Shown here: positions 33,875-43,325 of the stretch, in pieces | How the letters are laid out: each line of letters begins with the position of its first letter | Numbering within the stretch: position 1 is the first letter of the stretch | Notes under the pieces: generated by a model | Database searches by the model: none | Seen by the model: the letters and a program-made list of their open reading frames with translations, nothing else | What the model was told of the DNA's origin: nothing | Origin: Maridesulfovibrio ferrireducens | GTDB taxonomy: Bacteria > Desulfobacterota > Desulfovibrionia > Desulfovibrionales > Desulfovibrionaceae | Length of the DNA stretch: 64,000 nucleotides | Direction of reading: 5' to 3' | Assembly: GCF_900101105.1 (NCBI RefSeq) | Contig: NZ_FNGA01000003.1 | Location: 310,001 to 374,000 of the forward strand | Position numbers and translations under genes: made by a program

Positions 33875-35566
33875 ATGGAGCTCACCGGAGCTCAGATATT
33901 TCTTGAATGTCTGAAAAAAGAGGGAGTTGAAGTTGTTTTCGGCTATCCCGGCGGCGCGATAATCGATATATATGATCAACTCCCGAATTATCCTTTTAAG
34001 CATATACTGGTCAGACACGAGCAGGGTGCGGTCCATGCGGCTGATGGTTATGCCCGGGCAACAGGTGAAGCAGGCGTATGCCTGGTTACATCCGGTCCCG
34101 GAGCAACAAATGCTGTTACCGGTATTGCAACTGCATACATGGATTCAATTCCGGTAGTAATTTTTACAGGACAGGTTCCGACTCCTTTAATCGGGAATGA
34201 TGCCTTTCAAGAGGTTGATATTGTCGGAATTACCCGTCCTTGTACAAAACATAACTACTTGGTCAAAGATATTAACGATTTAGCCTTCACTGTAAGGCAG
34301 GCGTTTTATCTCGCACGCTCAGGAAGACCCGGTCCTGTATTGGTCGATCTTCCTAAAGATATTATGCAGGCTAAGGCTGAATTTGTCTGGCCTGAAGATG
34401 TGTCGCTACGAAGCTATAATCCGAATCTTGCCCCTCATATCGGGCAGATTAAAAAAGTTGCCAAGCTTATTGAAAAGGCCGAAAGGCCGGTTATTTACGC
34501 TGGCGGCGGGGTTATAAGTTCCGGAGCTGAGGATGAATTGACATGGCTTGCCAAGAGTCTGAATATTCCAGTGACAGCCACTCTCATGGGGCTTGGCGCC
34601 TTTCCCGGAAATGATCCCTTATGGCTCGGGATGCTGGGAATGCATGGCACCTATGCCGCAAACATGGCAATCAATAATTCGGACCTCGTTCTGGCAATCG
34701 GAGCGAGGTTCGATGACCGTGTGACTGGAAAGGTTGATACTTTTGCCCCTAAAGCCACACTCGTTCATATAGATATTGATCCTACTTCAATTCAAAAAAA
34801 TGTTGCTGTTCATGTGCCTCTTGTTGCTGACTGCAAAAGTGCATTGTCTTCACTTAAATCAGTAATTGAGCCTACTCTCGACCAGACTTATTCCGAAGAT
34901 TCTCATGCTGTATGGGTTCGTCAGGTTCAGCAATGGTCTGAAACTCATCCTTTGCGGTATAATAAAGGTGGGTCGTTCATTAAGCCTCAGTATGTTGTTG
35001 AAAAGGTTTACGAAATCAGCAACGGTGACGCTATTGTCGCTACTGAGGTCGGTCAGAATCAGATGTGGGCCGCACAATTTTATAAGTTTAAAAAGTCAAA
35101 ATCTTTTCTGTCTTCGGGCGGTTTAGGAACGATGGGGTATGGACTTCCTGCTGCCATCGGCGCGCAAATGGCGTTTCCTGACCGGCTTGTCGTGGATATT
35201 GCCGGAGACGGTTCTATTCAGATGAATATTCAGGAATTGATGACTGCTGTCTGCAATGATCTTCCGGTCAAGATTGTTATTTTAAATAATGGTTATCTTG
35301 GTATGGTTCGTCAGTGGCAGGAACTTTTTTACAATCGTAATTACTGTGAAACCTGTATGGATGCTCAGCCGGATTTTGTAAAACTAGCTGAAGCCTACGG
35401 AGCTGTCGGGTTCAGAGTAACCGAAGAGAAAGATGTCGTGCCTGTGCTTACGGAGGCGTTTGCTCTCCCTAAGGTTTGTATTATCGATGTCCGGGTTGAT
35501 CCAGAGGAGAATGTTTATCCTATGGTTCCTGCCGGAGCATCACTAGCCGACATGTTGCTCGTTTAG
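33875..35566 (+). CDS. ilvB: acetolactate synthase large (catalytic) subunit
   Basis: Acetolactate synthase condenses pyruvate with pyruvate or 2-oxobutyrate to start branched-chain amino-acid synthesis. The 563-residue ThDP enzyme shows the catalytic-Glu region ([18 protein letters not shown]), the DDRVTGK FAD/ThDP link and the ThDP-Mg motif [19 protein letters not shown] ending in NN. The start ATG at 33875 is used (GGGAGAG upstream); an earlier in-frame codon overlaps the DUF465 gene. ilvN follows 12 bases downstream. Confidence 0.97.
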   Translation: MELTGAQIFLECLKKEGVEVVFGYPGGAIIDIYDQLPNYPFKHILVRHEQGAVHAADGYARATGEAGVCLVTSGPGATNAVTGIATAYMDSIPVVIFTGQVPTPLIGNDAFQEVDIVGITRPCTKHNYLVKDINDLAFTVRQAFYLARSGRPGPVLVDLPKDIMQAKAEFVWPEDVSLRSYNPNLAPHIGQIKKVAKLIEKAERPVIYAGGGVISSGAEDELTWLAKSLNIPVTATLMGLGAFPGNDPLWLGMLGMHGTYAANMAINNSDLVLAIGARFDDRVTGKVDTFAPKATLVHIDIDPTSIQKNVAVHVPLVADCKSALSSLKSVIEPTLDQTYSEDSHAVWVRQVQQWSETHPLRYNKGGSFIKPQYVVEKVYEISNGDAIVATEVGQNQMWAAQFYKFKKSKSFLSSGGLGTMGYGLPAAIGAQMAFPDRLVVDIAGDGSIQMNIQELMTAVCNDLPVKIVILNNGYLGMVRQWQELFYNRNYCETCMDAQPDFVKLAEAYGAVGFRVTEEKDVVPVLTEAFALPKVCIIDVRVDPEENVYPMVPAGASLADMLLV

Positions 35567-35578
35567 GAGGATAGAATA

Positions 35579-36061
35579 ATGAGACATACTCTGTCCGTCA
35601 TGGTTGAAAATGAACCCGGAGTTCTTTCCAGAGTTGTAGGATTGTTCAGCGGACGCGGATTCAATATTGAATCCCTTAACGTTGCGCCTACTCTGGAAGA
35701 AGGCGTTTCGCTGATGACCATAACCACTGTAGGTGATGAGCAGATCATTGAACAAATCGTTAAACAGCTGAGAAAGCTCGTTACGGTTATTAAAGTTGTC
35801 GATCTCACAGAGCTTAAATCTGTTGAGAGAGAAATGGTTCTGCTTAAGGTTAATGCTGAAGATGCTAAACGGGCTGAAATTCTTCGAATAGTAGATATAT
35901 TCAGATGTAAAGTTGTTGATGTCAGCGTGGACGAGCTGACGCTTGAGGTTACCGGAGATCACGGTAAAATCGATGCATTGATTAATCTGCTATCCAGATT
36001 TGGTATTAAGGAAGTTGCCCGTACCGGTACGGTCGCAATGAAGCGTGCTTTGCAAGTATAA
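35579..36061 (+). CDS. ilvN: acetolactate synthase small (regulatory) subunit
   Basis: IlvN activates the large subunit and confers valine feedback inhibition. The 160-residue protein opens with an ACT domain (MRHTLSVMVENEPGVLSRVV, GRGFNIESLNV) and has the C-terminal ALS_ss domain (about 80-160) as in the longer IlvH-type subunits. GGAGG lies nine bases before the ATG. Overall order ilvB-ilvN-ilvC is canonical. Confidence 0.96.
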   Translation: MRHTLSVMVENEPGVLSRVVGLFSGRGFNIESLNVAPTLEEGVSLMTITTVGDEQIIEQIVKQLRKLVTVIKVVDLTELKSVEREMVLLKVNAEDAKRAEILRIVDIFRCKVVDVSVDELTLEVTGDHGKIDALINLLSRFGIKEVARTGTVAMKRALQV

Positions 36062-36184
36062 TTAAATTTCAATCAATATTTCGGCATAGAAAAGATCTCT
36101 GACAGATTCTAATCGTGTGATTAAATCTGCCGGGAAACTGTTATGGTTTCGTGTCCGATTGAAAGTGAAAATCAGGAGAATTCA

Positions 36185-37180
36185 ATGAAAGTTTATTACG
36201 AAAATGATGCAGATTTAGGACTTTTGAAAGACAAAACTGTAGCCATCATCGGTTATGGTAGCCAGGGCCATGCTCACGCTCAGAATCTACGTGATTCAGG
36301 TGTTAAGGTTGTTGTCGGTCAGCGTCCCGGAGGACGTAACTATGACCTCGCTAAAGAACACGGTTTTGAGCCTGTAAGCGCAGCAGAAGCCACAGCCGCA
36401 GCCGACTTAATTATGATTCTTCTACCTGATCAGGTTCAGGCAGCAGTTTATACAAATGATATTCTTCCGAACCTCAAGTCCGGTGATATTCTTGCTTTCG
36501 GTCATGGTTTCAATATTCACTTTGACCAGATTGTTCCTAATGCAGATAATGATGTAATCATGATCGCTCCAAAGGGACCAGGTCACCTCGTTCGTCGTAC
36601 TTTCACTGAAGGTGGAGCTGTTCCTTCTTTGGTTGCAGTTCATCAGAATGTTTCTGGCAAAGCTCTTGATATCGCTCTTGCTTATGCAAAAGGTATCGGT
36701 GCAACTCGCTCAGGTGTTATTGAAACAAACTTCCGTGAAGAAACTGAAACTGACCTTTTCGGTGAGCAGGCTGTTCTTTGCGGTGGTGTAAGTGAGCTTA
36801 TCAAGGCTGGTTTTGAAACTTTGGTTGAAGCTGGTTATCAGCCTGAAATGGCATACTTCGAATGTTTGCATGAACTGAAATTGACCGTTGACCTTATTTA
36901 TGAAGGAGGTCTTTCTAACATGCGCTATTCAATCAGTGATACCGCTGAATACGGTGATTTAACTCGCGGACCTAGAGTTATTAACGCTGAAAGCCGTAAA
37001 GAAATGAAGAAAATTCTCACAGAAATTCAGCAGGGTGAATTTGCTAAAGAGTTTATTGTTGAAAATATGTCTGGAAAAGCTCATTTCAATGCAATGCGTC
37101 GCATTAACGCAGAGCATCAGGTTGAAACAGTAGGTACTGATCTTCGTAAGATGATGAGCTGGCTCAAAAAAATAGCTTAG
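36185..37180 (+). CDS. ilvC: ketol-acid reductoisomerase
   Basis: IlvC isomerises and reduces acetolactate with NADPH. At 331 residues it is the short class I form: Rossmann motif [17 protein letters not shown] at about 19-35, GQRPGG for the phosphate of NADPH, and Mg2+-binding acids in [10 protein letters not shown] and ECLHELKL. I start at the ATG at 36185 (AGGAG six bases before it), matching the family's [11 protein letters not shown] opening; an in-frame ATG 14 codons upstream is rejected. A 123-base gap separates it from ilvN. Confidence 0.97.
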   Translation: MKVYYENDADLGLLKDKTVAIIGYGSQGHAHAQNLRDSGVKVVVGQRPGGRNYDLAKEHGFEPVSAAEATAAADLIMILLPDQVQAAVYTNDILPNLKSGDILAFGHGFNIHFDQIVPNADNDVIMIAPKGPGHLVRRTFTEGGAVPSLVAVHQNVSGKALDIALAYAKGIGATRSGVIETNFREETETDLFGEQAVLCGGVSELIKAGFETLVEAGYQPEMAYFECLHELKLTVDLIYEGGLSNMRYSISDTAEYGDLTRGPRVINAESRKEMKKILTEIQQGEFAKEFIVENMSGKAHFNAMRRINAEHQVETVGTDLRKMMSWLKKIA

Positions 37181-37201
37181 TTATTTAAGTCTATCTATAT
37201 A

Positions 37202-37260
37202 TAGCCTGCATGGAAAGGATGACGTGTTCATCTTTTTTGTGCGGGCTATTGCTTTTTTTT
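37202..37260 (+). terminator. terminator after ilvC
   Basis: TAGCC...GGGCTA arms at 37202-37210 and 37240-37248 enclose an inner GATGA/TCATC hairpin and precede a T8 run at 37253-37260. Confidence 0.75.
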
Positions 37261-37461
37261 GTAGAAGATTATAAGGGGCTAATTAGGACGCCAGATATCA
37301 GCGTAATATCATAGATCGTTTTTATAGGTATTTAGTTGAATTGATTTCATGGCTTGGTAGGTTCCAAAGCCAAAATCTAAGGGTCGGATCGAGCAAATTT
37401 AATCGGGAACGGCTGTCTGGTCTAGTGTTAAAAGATGCAACGTTTTATGGAGTTTTGAGAA

Positions 37462-37728
37462 ATGTCTAAAAACATTTACGTGGGTAATCTTCCTTGGAGT
37501 GCTTCCGAAGAAGCCGTTAAATCAGCTTTTGAAGAGTTTGGTGAAGTTATTTCTGTCAACTTGATAACAGATCGCGAAACAGGACGCCCGCGTGGGTTCG
37601 GTTTTGTTGAAATGGATGATCAGGGTGCTTTGCAGGCAATAGAATCACTTGATGGAAACGATTTTGGTGGACGTAATCTTAAAGTAAATGAGGCCCGCCC
37701 ACGGGAGGAGCGTCCAAAACGCTGGTAA
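37462..37728 (+). CDS. RRM-type RNA-binding protein
   Basis: A single RNA recognition motif fills this 88-residue protein: RNP2 as IYVGNL (5-10) and RNP1 as RGFGFVEM (about 44-51), with a basic tail (RPREERPKRW). Such proteins bind single-stranded RNA and are common in cyanobacteria and delta-proteobacteria; in the former some are cold-induced. The gene has a long 280-base upstream region after ilvC with no other ORF, and its own terminator. Confidence 0.93.
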   Translation: MSKNIYVGNLPWSASEEAVKSAFEEFGEVISVNLITDRETGRPRGFGFVEMDDQGALQAIESLDGNDFGGRNLKVNEARPREERPKRW

Positions 37729-37748
37729 TTCGTTCCGTTTTGGTATAA

Positions 37749-37776
37749 AGCCCCTTTGGGCTGGTGAGATTTTTTA
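37749..37776 (+). terminator. terminator after the RRM gene
   Basis: AGCCC-CTTT-GGGCT hairpin followed, after GGTGAGA, by T6. The short stem makes it moderate. Confidence 0.65.
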
Positions 37777-37851
37777 GTTTCATCAATTCAAAATTATACC
37801 TGAAGACAGTCTTGTTACAAAATTTCCGATCATCGGGAATATCAAAAATAA

Positions 37852-37885
37852 AGCCTGCTGTCGCTTAAGCGTTAGTAGGCTTTTC
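37852..37885 (+). terminator. terminator-like hairpin just upstream of infA
   Basis: AGCCTGCT pairs imperfectly with AGTAGGCT around an inner CGCTTAAGCG palindrome, then TTTTC. It ends 31 bases before the infA start, so it is either a second terminator for the RRM transcript or an attenuator for infA. Confidence 0.6.
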
Positions 37886-37916
37886 TAATTTAAATTTAAA
37901 AAATCGAGAAATTATT

Positions 37917-38135
37917 TTGGCAAAAGAAGAAGGAATTGCAGTTAATGGAACCGTTGAGGAAGCTCTCCCTAATGCTATGTTCAGAGTTGAGCTTGAAAAC
38001 GGCCACGTAGTCTTGGCTCATATTTCTGGAAAAATGCGCAAATTCCGTATTAGAGTAATGCCCGGCGATAAAGTTACAGTTGAACTTTCTCCATACGATT
38101 TGACTCGCGGTAGAATTACTTATCGTCCCCGCTAA
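37917..38135 (+). CDS. infA: translation initiation factor IF-1
   Basis: IF-1 binds the ribosomal A site during initiation. This 72-residue OB-fold protein is standard length and has the conserved [19 protein letters not shown] and [17 protein letters not shown] segments. Initiation is at TTG, so the product starts MAKEEG; the upstream CGAG is a poor ribosome site. It is a single gene here rather than in a ribosomal-protein cluster, as is common outside Gram-positives. Confidence 0.96.
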   Translation: MAKEEGIAVNGTVEEALPNAMFRVELENGHVVLAHISGKMRKFRIRVMPGDKVTVELSPYDLTRGRITYRPR

Positions 38136-38181
38136 ATTATAGTAGGTTGGTTTTAGCGGTTATTTTATCGCTGAAATATTC

Positions 38182-38218
38182 CCCACGCGGGGTCAGTCTT
38201 TATTGACGACCCCGTGGG
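38182..38218. terminator. hairpin between convergent infA and trmO
   Basis: CCCACG(C)GGGGTC pairs with GACCCCGTGGG (11 bp with one bulge). The U-run is poor on both strands, but position between two convergent genes suggests it stops both transcripts. Confidence 0.6.
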
Positions 38219-38272
38219 AAGAGTAGTGAAAATTTCTCTTCCTTTTTTTTGCGTGCTTTTTTCGACAGCTTC

Positions 38273-38659
38273 TTATGCGTTCTTGATATCCAGAAGAGGC
38301 GTTCCGTCTATGGCTTCAAGCGGATAAACTCTGATTTCAAGTCCATTTACGCTTTTTATGGTGACAGGATGCAGTCCTATCGGATTTGGACGGTCAGGGG
38401 AGCGAGTAGAGAAAACTCCCCGCATAGGGGTTGCTTTGTTTCCTCGCGGATGTACTCTCAAATAGCTTCGATCGCCTTCATGCAGCCATGAAAGCAATAA
38501 AATTTCCATGCCCGGTTTCAGTCCGTCCATAGCTTCGGAAAATTCTTCTTTGATGTGAAGGACAGCTTCAACGCCACCTTCATCGCCTTGTTTAGGTGTA
38601 TCTTCTCTTTTGGTGAATTCTGACTTTATATAGCCTATTATTTTTAGATCAGTATCCAT
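38273..38659 (-). CDS. TrmO/TsaA-like tRNA methyltransferase domain protein
   Basis: The 128-residue single-domain protein has the TsaA beta-barrel signature: GYIKSEF near the start, RGNKATPMRGVFSTRSPDRP and PNPIGLHPV. E. coli TrmO uses this domain to N6-methylate t6A37 of threonine tRNAs with SAM; the present protein lacks the extra C-terminal domain, so the activity is likely but not certain. AAGGAGAG precedes the ATG. Convergent with infA. Confidence 0.85.
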   Translation of the reverse strand: MDTDLKIIGYIKSEFTKREDTPKQGDEGGVEAVLHIKEEFSEAMDGLKPGMEILLLSWLHEGDRSYLRVHPRGNKATPMRGVFSTRSPDRPNPIGLHPVTIKSVNGLEIRVYPLEAIDGTPLLDIKNA

Positions 38660-38741
38660 TTTCTCTCCTTAAGAGTTTCCGGTGGCTTAAATCCCTTTTT
38701 GAAAAAAGTTGTTTAAGAATCCCCAATTTCAAATCTTGCAA

Positions 38742-39740
38742 CTAACCTGAAAAATGATCAAATCCTTTTTCTGAATACTTTTTGCCGTTGAGTAAAATTT
38801 CAGGTCTATCAGTAAGCACTCCGATTGGGACAATTCCTTTTACTGTATTCATCAGCTCATCAAATCCATCAGCGGAAGCGGCTCCGAAAAGAGCGTAATC
38901 TTCACCGCCTTGAAAAGCGTGCTCTTCGGGTAAAATTCCGTTTGTTTCGGCAAATCGTATAACTTCGCTGTGAAGAAGAGCTTCGGATAAAGATATTTCA
39001 GCTCCGAATGCTGTTTCGCAGCAATTAATAAAACGTGGCAGATCCCGTGCCAGACCGTCAGATAAATCCATCAGTCCTGTTACGGAGGGGAATGTCGAAA
39101 GAGCGTTACCTGTTTCTATTCGTATTTGAGGCCGTAAATGAGCCTGTACGCTCGCTGGGTAAGTCTTGCACTCAGACGGTTCATCTTTTTCCAGCATAAG
39201 CATACCGGTGCGCGCAAGCCCTAATGAGCCGTGTATGAAAAGTATGTCGCCCGGTTTGGCATTGCCACGGGTTAAAAATTTACCTTTAGAGCCTGAATTT
39301 TGTTTCGGGTTCTGAAATGGTTCACCCCAGACCGTTACGGATATGCCAAGCGAGGCACCTTTGCACAAGTCCCCTCCGGCAAGGATAAGTCCGTGTCGGT
39401 TTGCAAGTTCAGCCATTTCTTTCAGGAGTGAATCCCAGTAACTTTCATCCAGTTCCGGCGGAACGATAAGGCCAAGGGCAAAACCTTTTGGAACCCCGCC
39501 CATTGCTGCAATGTCACTGATGTTTACGGCAAGCGATTTGTATCCGATATCTGCGGGTGAAAAGTATGAGCGTCGGAAATGTACATCTTCAAGAAAAAGA
39601 TCCTTACTTATACAGAGTTCTTCGTTTGTCCGTAAAATGGAGCAGTCGTCGCCTCTGCCTAAAGTTACGTGCCCGTTTATGGACGGAAAGTAGGTGTCTA
39701 TGAGTGCTAGAAAGTCTTGTTCGGAGTTTAAATTTTTCAT
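38742..39740 (-). CDS. thiL: thiamine-monophosphate kinase
   Basis: ThiL phosphorylates thiamine phosphate to the pyrophosphate coenzyme. The 332-residue PurM-like protein has the N-terminal metal-binding GRGDDCSIL, LSDIAAMGGVPKGFALGL (about 74-91), AGGDLCKG, and MDLSDGLARDLPRF. It starts 8 bases after the end of the upstream helicase gene and is likely co-transcribed. AGGT is the nearest ribosome site. Confidence 0.93.
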   Translation of the reverse strand: MKNLNSEQDFLALIDTYFPSINGHVTLGRGDDCSILRTNEELCISKDLFLEDVHFRRSYFSPADIGYKSLAVNISDIAAMGGVPKGFALGLIVPPELDESYWDSLLKEMAELANRHGLILAGGDLCKGASLGISVTVWGEPFQNPKQNSGSKGKFLTRGNAKPGDILFIHGSLGLARTGMLMLEKDEPSECKTYPASVQAHLRPQIRIETGNALSTFPSVTGLMDLSDGLARDLPRFINCCETAFGAEISLSEALLHSEVIRFAETNGILPEEHAFQGGEDYALFGAASADGFDELMNTVKGIVPIGVLTDRPEILLNGKKYSEKGFDHFSG

Positions 39741-39748
39741 TTTTTTAC

Positions 39749-41875
39749 CTACAATAGCTCAACGAAGTCTTCTACGATTACTTTAACCCCGAATCCCGGG
39801 AAATTAATTTTAAGTTTATTGGGATCAACTTTATCGATTATTTTACCGCGTCCGAAAATCTTATGTGTGCAATGTCCTAATTTCTGTGCGGAACTGTTTT
39901 TTTTGTTTGGAGTAGAATCCGCATTACGGGGAGTTGTGTCAAAAGATGGCACAGCCGCAATCTGCTGTTTATTCATTCCGCCGGAATAAGATTCATGCAA
40001 TTCGTCAAATAAGTAATTATCCAGTTCCCGTATAAAAGGACTCGGGACCGCTGGTTCGTTGAAATCAGAGTTTTTACGGTAAAGTGATGCCGGAGCCGAA
40101 AGAATAAGTTCTTCTTTCGCGCGGGTGCAGGCAACGTACAGCAGTCTGCGTTCCTCTTCATATTCAAGAGGTTTGTGCATTGATTTGCGGGAAGGAAATC
40201 TGTCTTCCACCAGATCGATAATGATTACAGCGTTCCATTCAAGCCCTTTTGCCGAGTGAATGGTTGAAAGCGTAAGAACATTTTCCTGTGCAGCCTCTTC
40301 ACGGTGCTGATCAGGATCGAGGCACATGTCAGCAAGAAAACTATCGAGATCGGTGTAGTTGTTTGCAATTTGTAAAAGCTGATCAAGTCCCGCTTCACGT
40401 CTGGGGTAGTCGTCAGGATAAGTTGCAACAAGTATCGGTGTATAAAGAGGAATAACAACTTCAAGGGAAGTTGCTGGGGATGATCTTTTTTCTCGCAATC
40501 CGTCGATATCAGCAAGAATATCTTTAAGCAGGGAATATTTTTGAGTGTATTTGTTGATAGCGTTTATATCACCGGAAATGACGGTGTTCGCAATTTTTTG
40601 AGCTGTTTTAGGACCGACCCCTTTGATGTGTCCCAGGCAGCGTTGCCAAGCAATAATATCAGCAGGATTAGAAACAAGACGCAAAAAGGATAGAACATCT
40701 TTAATATGTGCGGCTTCATTAAATTTAAGACCGCCATATTTTTTATAACCTACGCCTAATCTTTTGAGGGCAACTTCCAGCCCGTAACTCTGATATCCCG
40801 CTCTGAAAAGAACAGCGACCTCTTCGGGACCGTGTCTTTTCTGTAATTCGATAATACGGTCCAGAATTCTTGTAGACTGGCTGAAGTCACTTAGCGGAAT
40901 CATCAACTGTGGCTTTTTGCCCCATGTTTTTTCAGTGAATAGCTTCTTATCAAATTTATTTGCAGCACCGTCCAGAATTGCATTGGTAATATCGAGTATC
41001 GGTTGCGTTGAACGGTAATTTTGTTCAAGGCGAACTATTTTTACGTCATTAAAAATTTCAGGAAATTTCAGGATGTTGGTGACATCAGCGCCTCTGAAAG
41101 AATAGATAGACTGCGCATCATCGCCGACAGCCATTATATTACCGTTTTTACCGGCCAGATGTTGTACAATACGAGCCTGCACAAGGTTGGTGTCCTGATA
41201 TTCGTCCACCATGATATATTGGAAGCGGCTGCGTAATGAATTTCTGAGGAATTCATCTTTTGAAAGCAGTTCTTCAAGATAAAAAAGGAGATCGTCATAA
41301 TCCATCAAGCCGTGCTGTTTTTTATAGATGGCATAGCCGTCTGAAATCTGTTCCATCTCCTGTCCGTAGCAAGCGAGGTGAAATGCTTCAGAATTGAGCA
41401 GGAAATCTATGGAGACTTCTTTGTTTCTGGATTTGGTCACCATATCCAGCAGAGTGGCTTTTTTAGGATAAGAACGATCTTTCTGGCCGAATCCGAAATT
41501 GCTTTTAACTTCCCGTATGACATCTTCGCAGTCGCCACGGTCCATGAGTGTAAAGCCGTTTGGAAAGCCTATCTCCGCACTGTTCTGTCGCAGAATAGAA
41601 AAAGCAAATGAGTGAAAAGTTCCGCCATTGGTTCCATGCAGAGGTCTACCCAGAATTTGTTCCGTTCTGGTCAGCATTTCCTGTGCTGCTTTGCGGGTGA
41701 AGGTCATCAGCAGGATTGATTCAGGAGGGATGCCTTGTTCGACAAGCCATGCAAGTCTGTAGACAATCGTTCTGGTCTTTCCGCTGCCTGCTCCGGCGAT
41801 AACAAGTACCGGGCCTTGAGGGTTTGTGGCGGCTTCATATTGCGCTGGATTCAGTTCTTTTTTGAAATCGATCAT
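39749..41875 (-). CDS. UvrD/PcrA-type superfamily 1A DNA helicase
   Basis: The 708-residue protein has motif I AGAGSGKTRTIVYRL, motif II VDEYQDTN, GDDAQSIYSFRGAD (motif III), LEQNYRST (motif IV), TIHSAKGLEWNAV and VACTRAKEELI (motif VI), so it is a 3'-5' helicase acting in repair or replication. The C-terminus (about 640-708) has a small Tudor-like domain as in PcrA, which contacts RNA polymerase. I start at the ATG at 41875 (GGAG eight bases before) instead of one seven codons upstream that lacks a ribosome site. Confidence 0.95.
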   Translation of the reverse strand: MIDFKKELNPAQYEAATNPQGPVLVIAGAGSGKTRTIVYRLAWLVEQGIPPESILLMTFTRKAAQEMLTRTEQILGRPLHGTNGGTFHSFAFSILRQNSAEIGFPNGFTLMDRGDCEDVIREVKSNFGFGQKDRSYPKKATLLDMVTKSRNKEVSIDFLLNSEAFHLACYGQEMEQISDGYAIYKKQHGLMDYDDLLFYLEELLSKDEFLRNSLRSRFQYIMVDEYQDTNLVQARIVQHLAGKNGNIMAVGDDAQSIYSFRGADVTNILKFPEIFNDVKIVRLEQNYRSTQPILDITNAILDGAANKFDKKLFTEKTWGKKPQLMIPLSDFSQSTRILDRIIELQKRHGPEEVAVLFRAGYQSYGLEVALKRLGVGYKKYGGLKFNEAAHIKDVLSFLRLVSNPADIIAWQRCLGHIKGVGPKTAQKIANTVISGDINAINKYTQKYSLLKDILADIDGLREKRSSPATSLEVVIPLYTPILVATYPDDYPRREAGLDQLLQIANNYTDLDSFLADMCLDPDQHREEAAQENVLTLSTIHSAKGLEWNAVIIIDLVEDRFPSRKSMHKPLEYEEERRLLYVACTRAKEELILSAPASLYRKNSDFNEPAVPSPFIRELDNYLFDELHESYSGGMNKQQIAAVPSFDTTPRNADSTPNKKNSSAQKLGHCTHKIFGRGKIIDKVDPNKLKINFPGFGVKVIVEDFVELL

Positions 41876-41900
41876 TTTTTTGTCTCCGACGGGCATGAGG

Positions 41901-41966
41901 CTTTGCCCCCTGCACCCTCACCAAAGGGGATAATCCCCTTTGGAAACCCTATTAGGGGGAAGGGGG
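41901..41966. repeat. palindromic intergenic repeat element
   Basis: CCAAAGGGGAT-A-ATCCCCTTTGG (41921-41943) is a perfect palindrome, flanked by GCCCCCTGCACCC on one side and CCTATTAGGGGGAAGGGGG on the other. The make-up resembles the extragenic palindromes repeated through some Desulfovibrio genomes. It lies upstream of the helicase gene and downstream of nothing on the plus strand. Only one copy is in the window. Confidence 0.6.
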
Positions 41967-42005
41967 TATTAAAGAAAAGTGGCAAGATATATTGTACTGG
42001 TTAGG

Positions 42006-43307
42006 CTAATTTTTCAGAGGGGAAATATTGAACCAGTTTAGGATCATCTTACCTGTGTCGCGCATTAGGTCGGCTTGTTCTCCGTCTGAGCTGTAAAAAA
42101 AAGCATCCTCGCGGGTGTGAGTACCGGTTCTTCCGAAGAATCCGAAAATGTCTTTACGGTCGAATTTAGCTTTAAGGTCAAATCCGGGCTTTGCTGTGCA
42201 AATTAAATCCGGTGGATTGCCGATTGCTGTTTCGCCGTAAAGTTCAGCGGTTGTTTGAACTGATTCCATAACCTGCTGACCGTTAAACTTCAATTCCATA
42301 AGATCAAAAGCGATAGTTTCAGTTATGGATTGAATCTCGTCTTTGCTCACTTGCCCTCTGTCGAATCTCTCAGCTGTATGGATATAAATTCTGCCGGGAT
42401 CAAGTGCAAAAGCTTTACTCTCATCACTGATGGCGGTTGAATCCCATTGGTCAGACGGAATGTGCTTAAGGCTTAGAAGTCCCTTTTGAATGAGGAACGC
42501 ATTGAGGTCAACCTCGGTTTCAAGAGATGTGAATCCGTGGTCGGCAAAAGAGATGAGCTTTTTATCGCCGGGAAGAGCATCAAACTTATCAAGAACCCGT
42601 CCGATTGCTGCGTCCCATTTAATCATGAAATTCATACAAACATTGTGCAAAGGGTGATTAGTGTCTTCAAACGCAGGGTAGAGGAAATGAAAGAGTCTGT
42701 CCGTTTCTGTAAAGACTATTACAAACAGATCCCACGCAAGGTCATTCCAGAGCATTTCGAATGCGTTAAGTCGGCATTCGAGTGTTTTGCTCACTTGATC
42801 TATCAGATACTGCGGGTCCATTAAACCCTTGCTTGTGTCTGCCTCTAAGATAAATCCTGACTTTTTAAGCGGTGCTAATAGAAACGGCGGGTAAACAGCT
42901 TTTTCAAGTGAATCCGCTACAAAACCGGAAATGAGCATTCCTCTTAACGGGCGCGCAGGGTAGGTGTTTGGAAGGTTAATCACTTTGCTGACTAGCCCTT
43001 TTTCTCCTATGCGGTCGAAAAGAGTAGATCCATAAACGTTGTCGAAATTGTTTATGGATAGCGTGTAAGAACTTCTATCTAATTTCGTAAAGCCGTAAAC
43101 TCCATGTGTTTCAGGCCCGGCTGCTGTGAAAAAAGAAGTCCAGTTTACAGGAGATAGTTCCGGTGTTTCAGCAGTCAGTGGTTTGTTTTTACCCGCAATT
43201 CTATTAAGATTAGGTAATCTTGCGGCCATTTTAACAGCAAGAGACGCAGGAAGTCCGTCAAGTCCGAGAACTACGAACCTTTTGCGTTTTGTCGATGTCA
43301 GAATCAT
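42006..43307 (-). CDS. alkaline phosphatase superfamily (type I phosphodiesterase-like) protein
   Basis: The 433-residue cytosolic protein resembles the nucleotide pyrophosphatase/phosphopentomutase-like branch: GLDGLP holds the first metal Asp, SPVNWTSFF the nucleophile (Thr or Ser), FADHGF the second metal pair, and a final GTHTREDAF His. It has no signal peptide, so it acts inside the cell; substrate unknown. It follows the DUF2156 and MATE genes on the same strand with 18 bases' gap, so a joint role is possible. Confidence 0.85.
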   Translation of the reverse strand: MILTSTKRKRFVVLGLDGLPASLAVKMAARLPNLNRIAGKNKPLTAETPELSPVNWTSFFTAAGPETHGVYGFTKLDRSSYTLSINNFDNVYGSTLFDRIGEKGLVSKVINLPNTYPARPLRGMLISGFVADSLEKAVYPPFLLAPLKKSGFILEADTSKGLMDPQYLIDQVSKTLECRLNAFEMLWNDLAWDLFVIVFTETDRLFHFLYPAFEDTNHPLHNVCMNFMIKWDAAIGRVLDKFDALPGDKKLISFADHGFTSLETEVDLNAFLIQKGLLSLKHIPSDQWDSTAISDESKAFALDPGRIYIHTAERFDRGQVSKDEIQSITETIAFDLMELKFNGQQVMESVQTTAELYGETAIGNPPDLICTAKPGFDLKAKFDRKDIFGFFGRTGTHTREDAFFYSSDGEQADLMRDTGKMILNWFNISPLKN

Positions 43308-43325
43308 TTAAATTACCTGAAAAAA

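Noticed and set aside
38273-38659. Plus-strand ORFs across the trmO-like gene
   Set aside because: They are shadows of a clear TsaA-domain gene on the minus strand with a good ribosome site.
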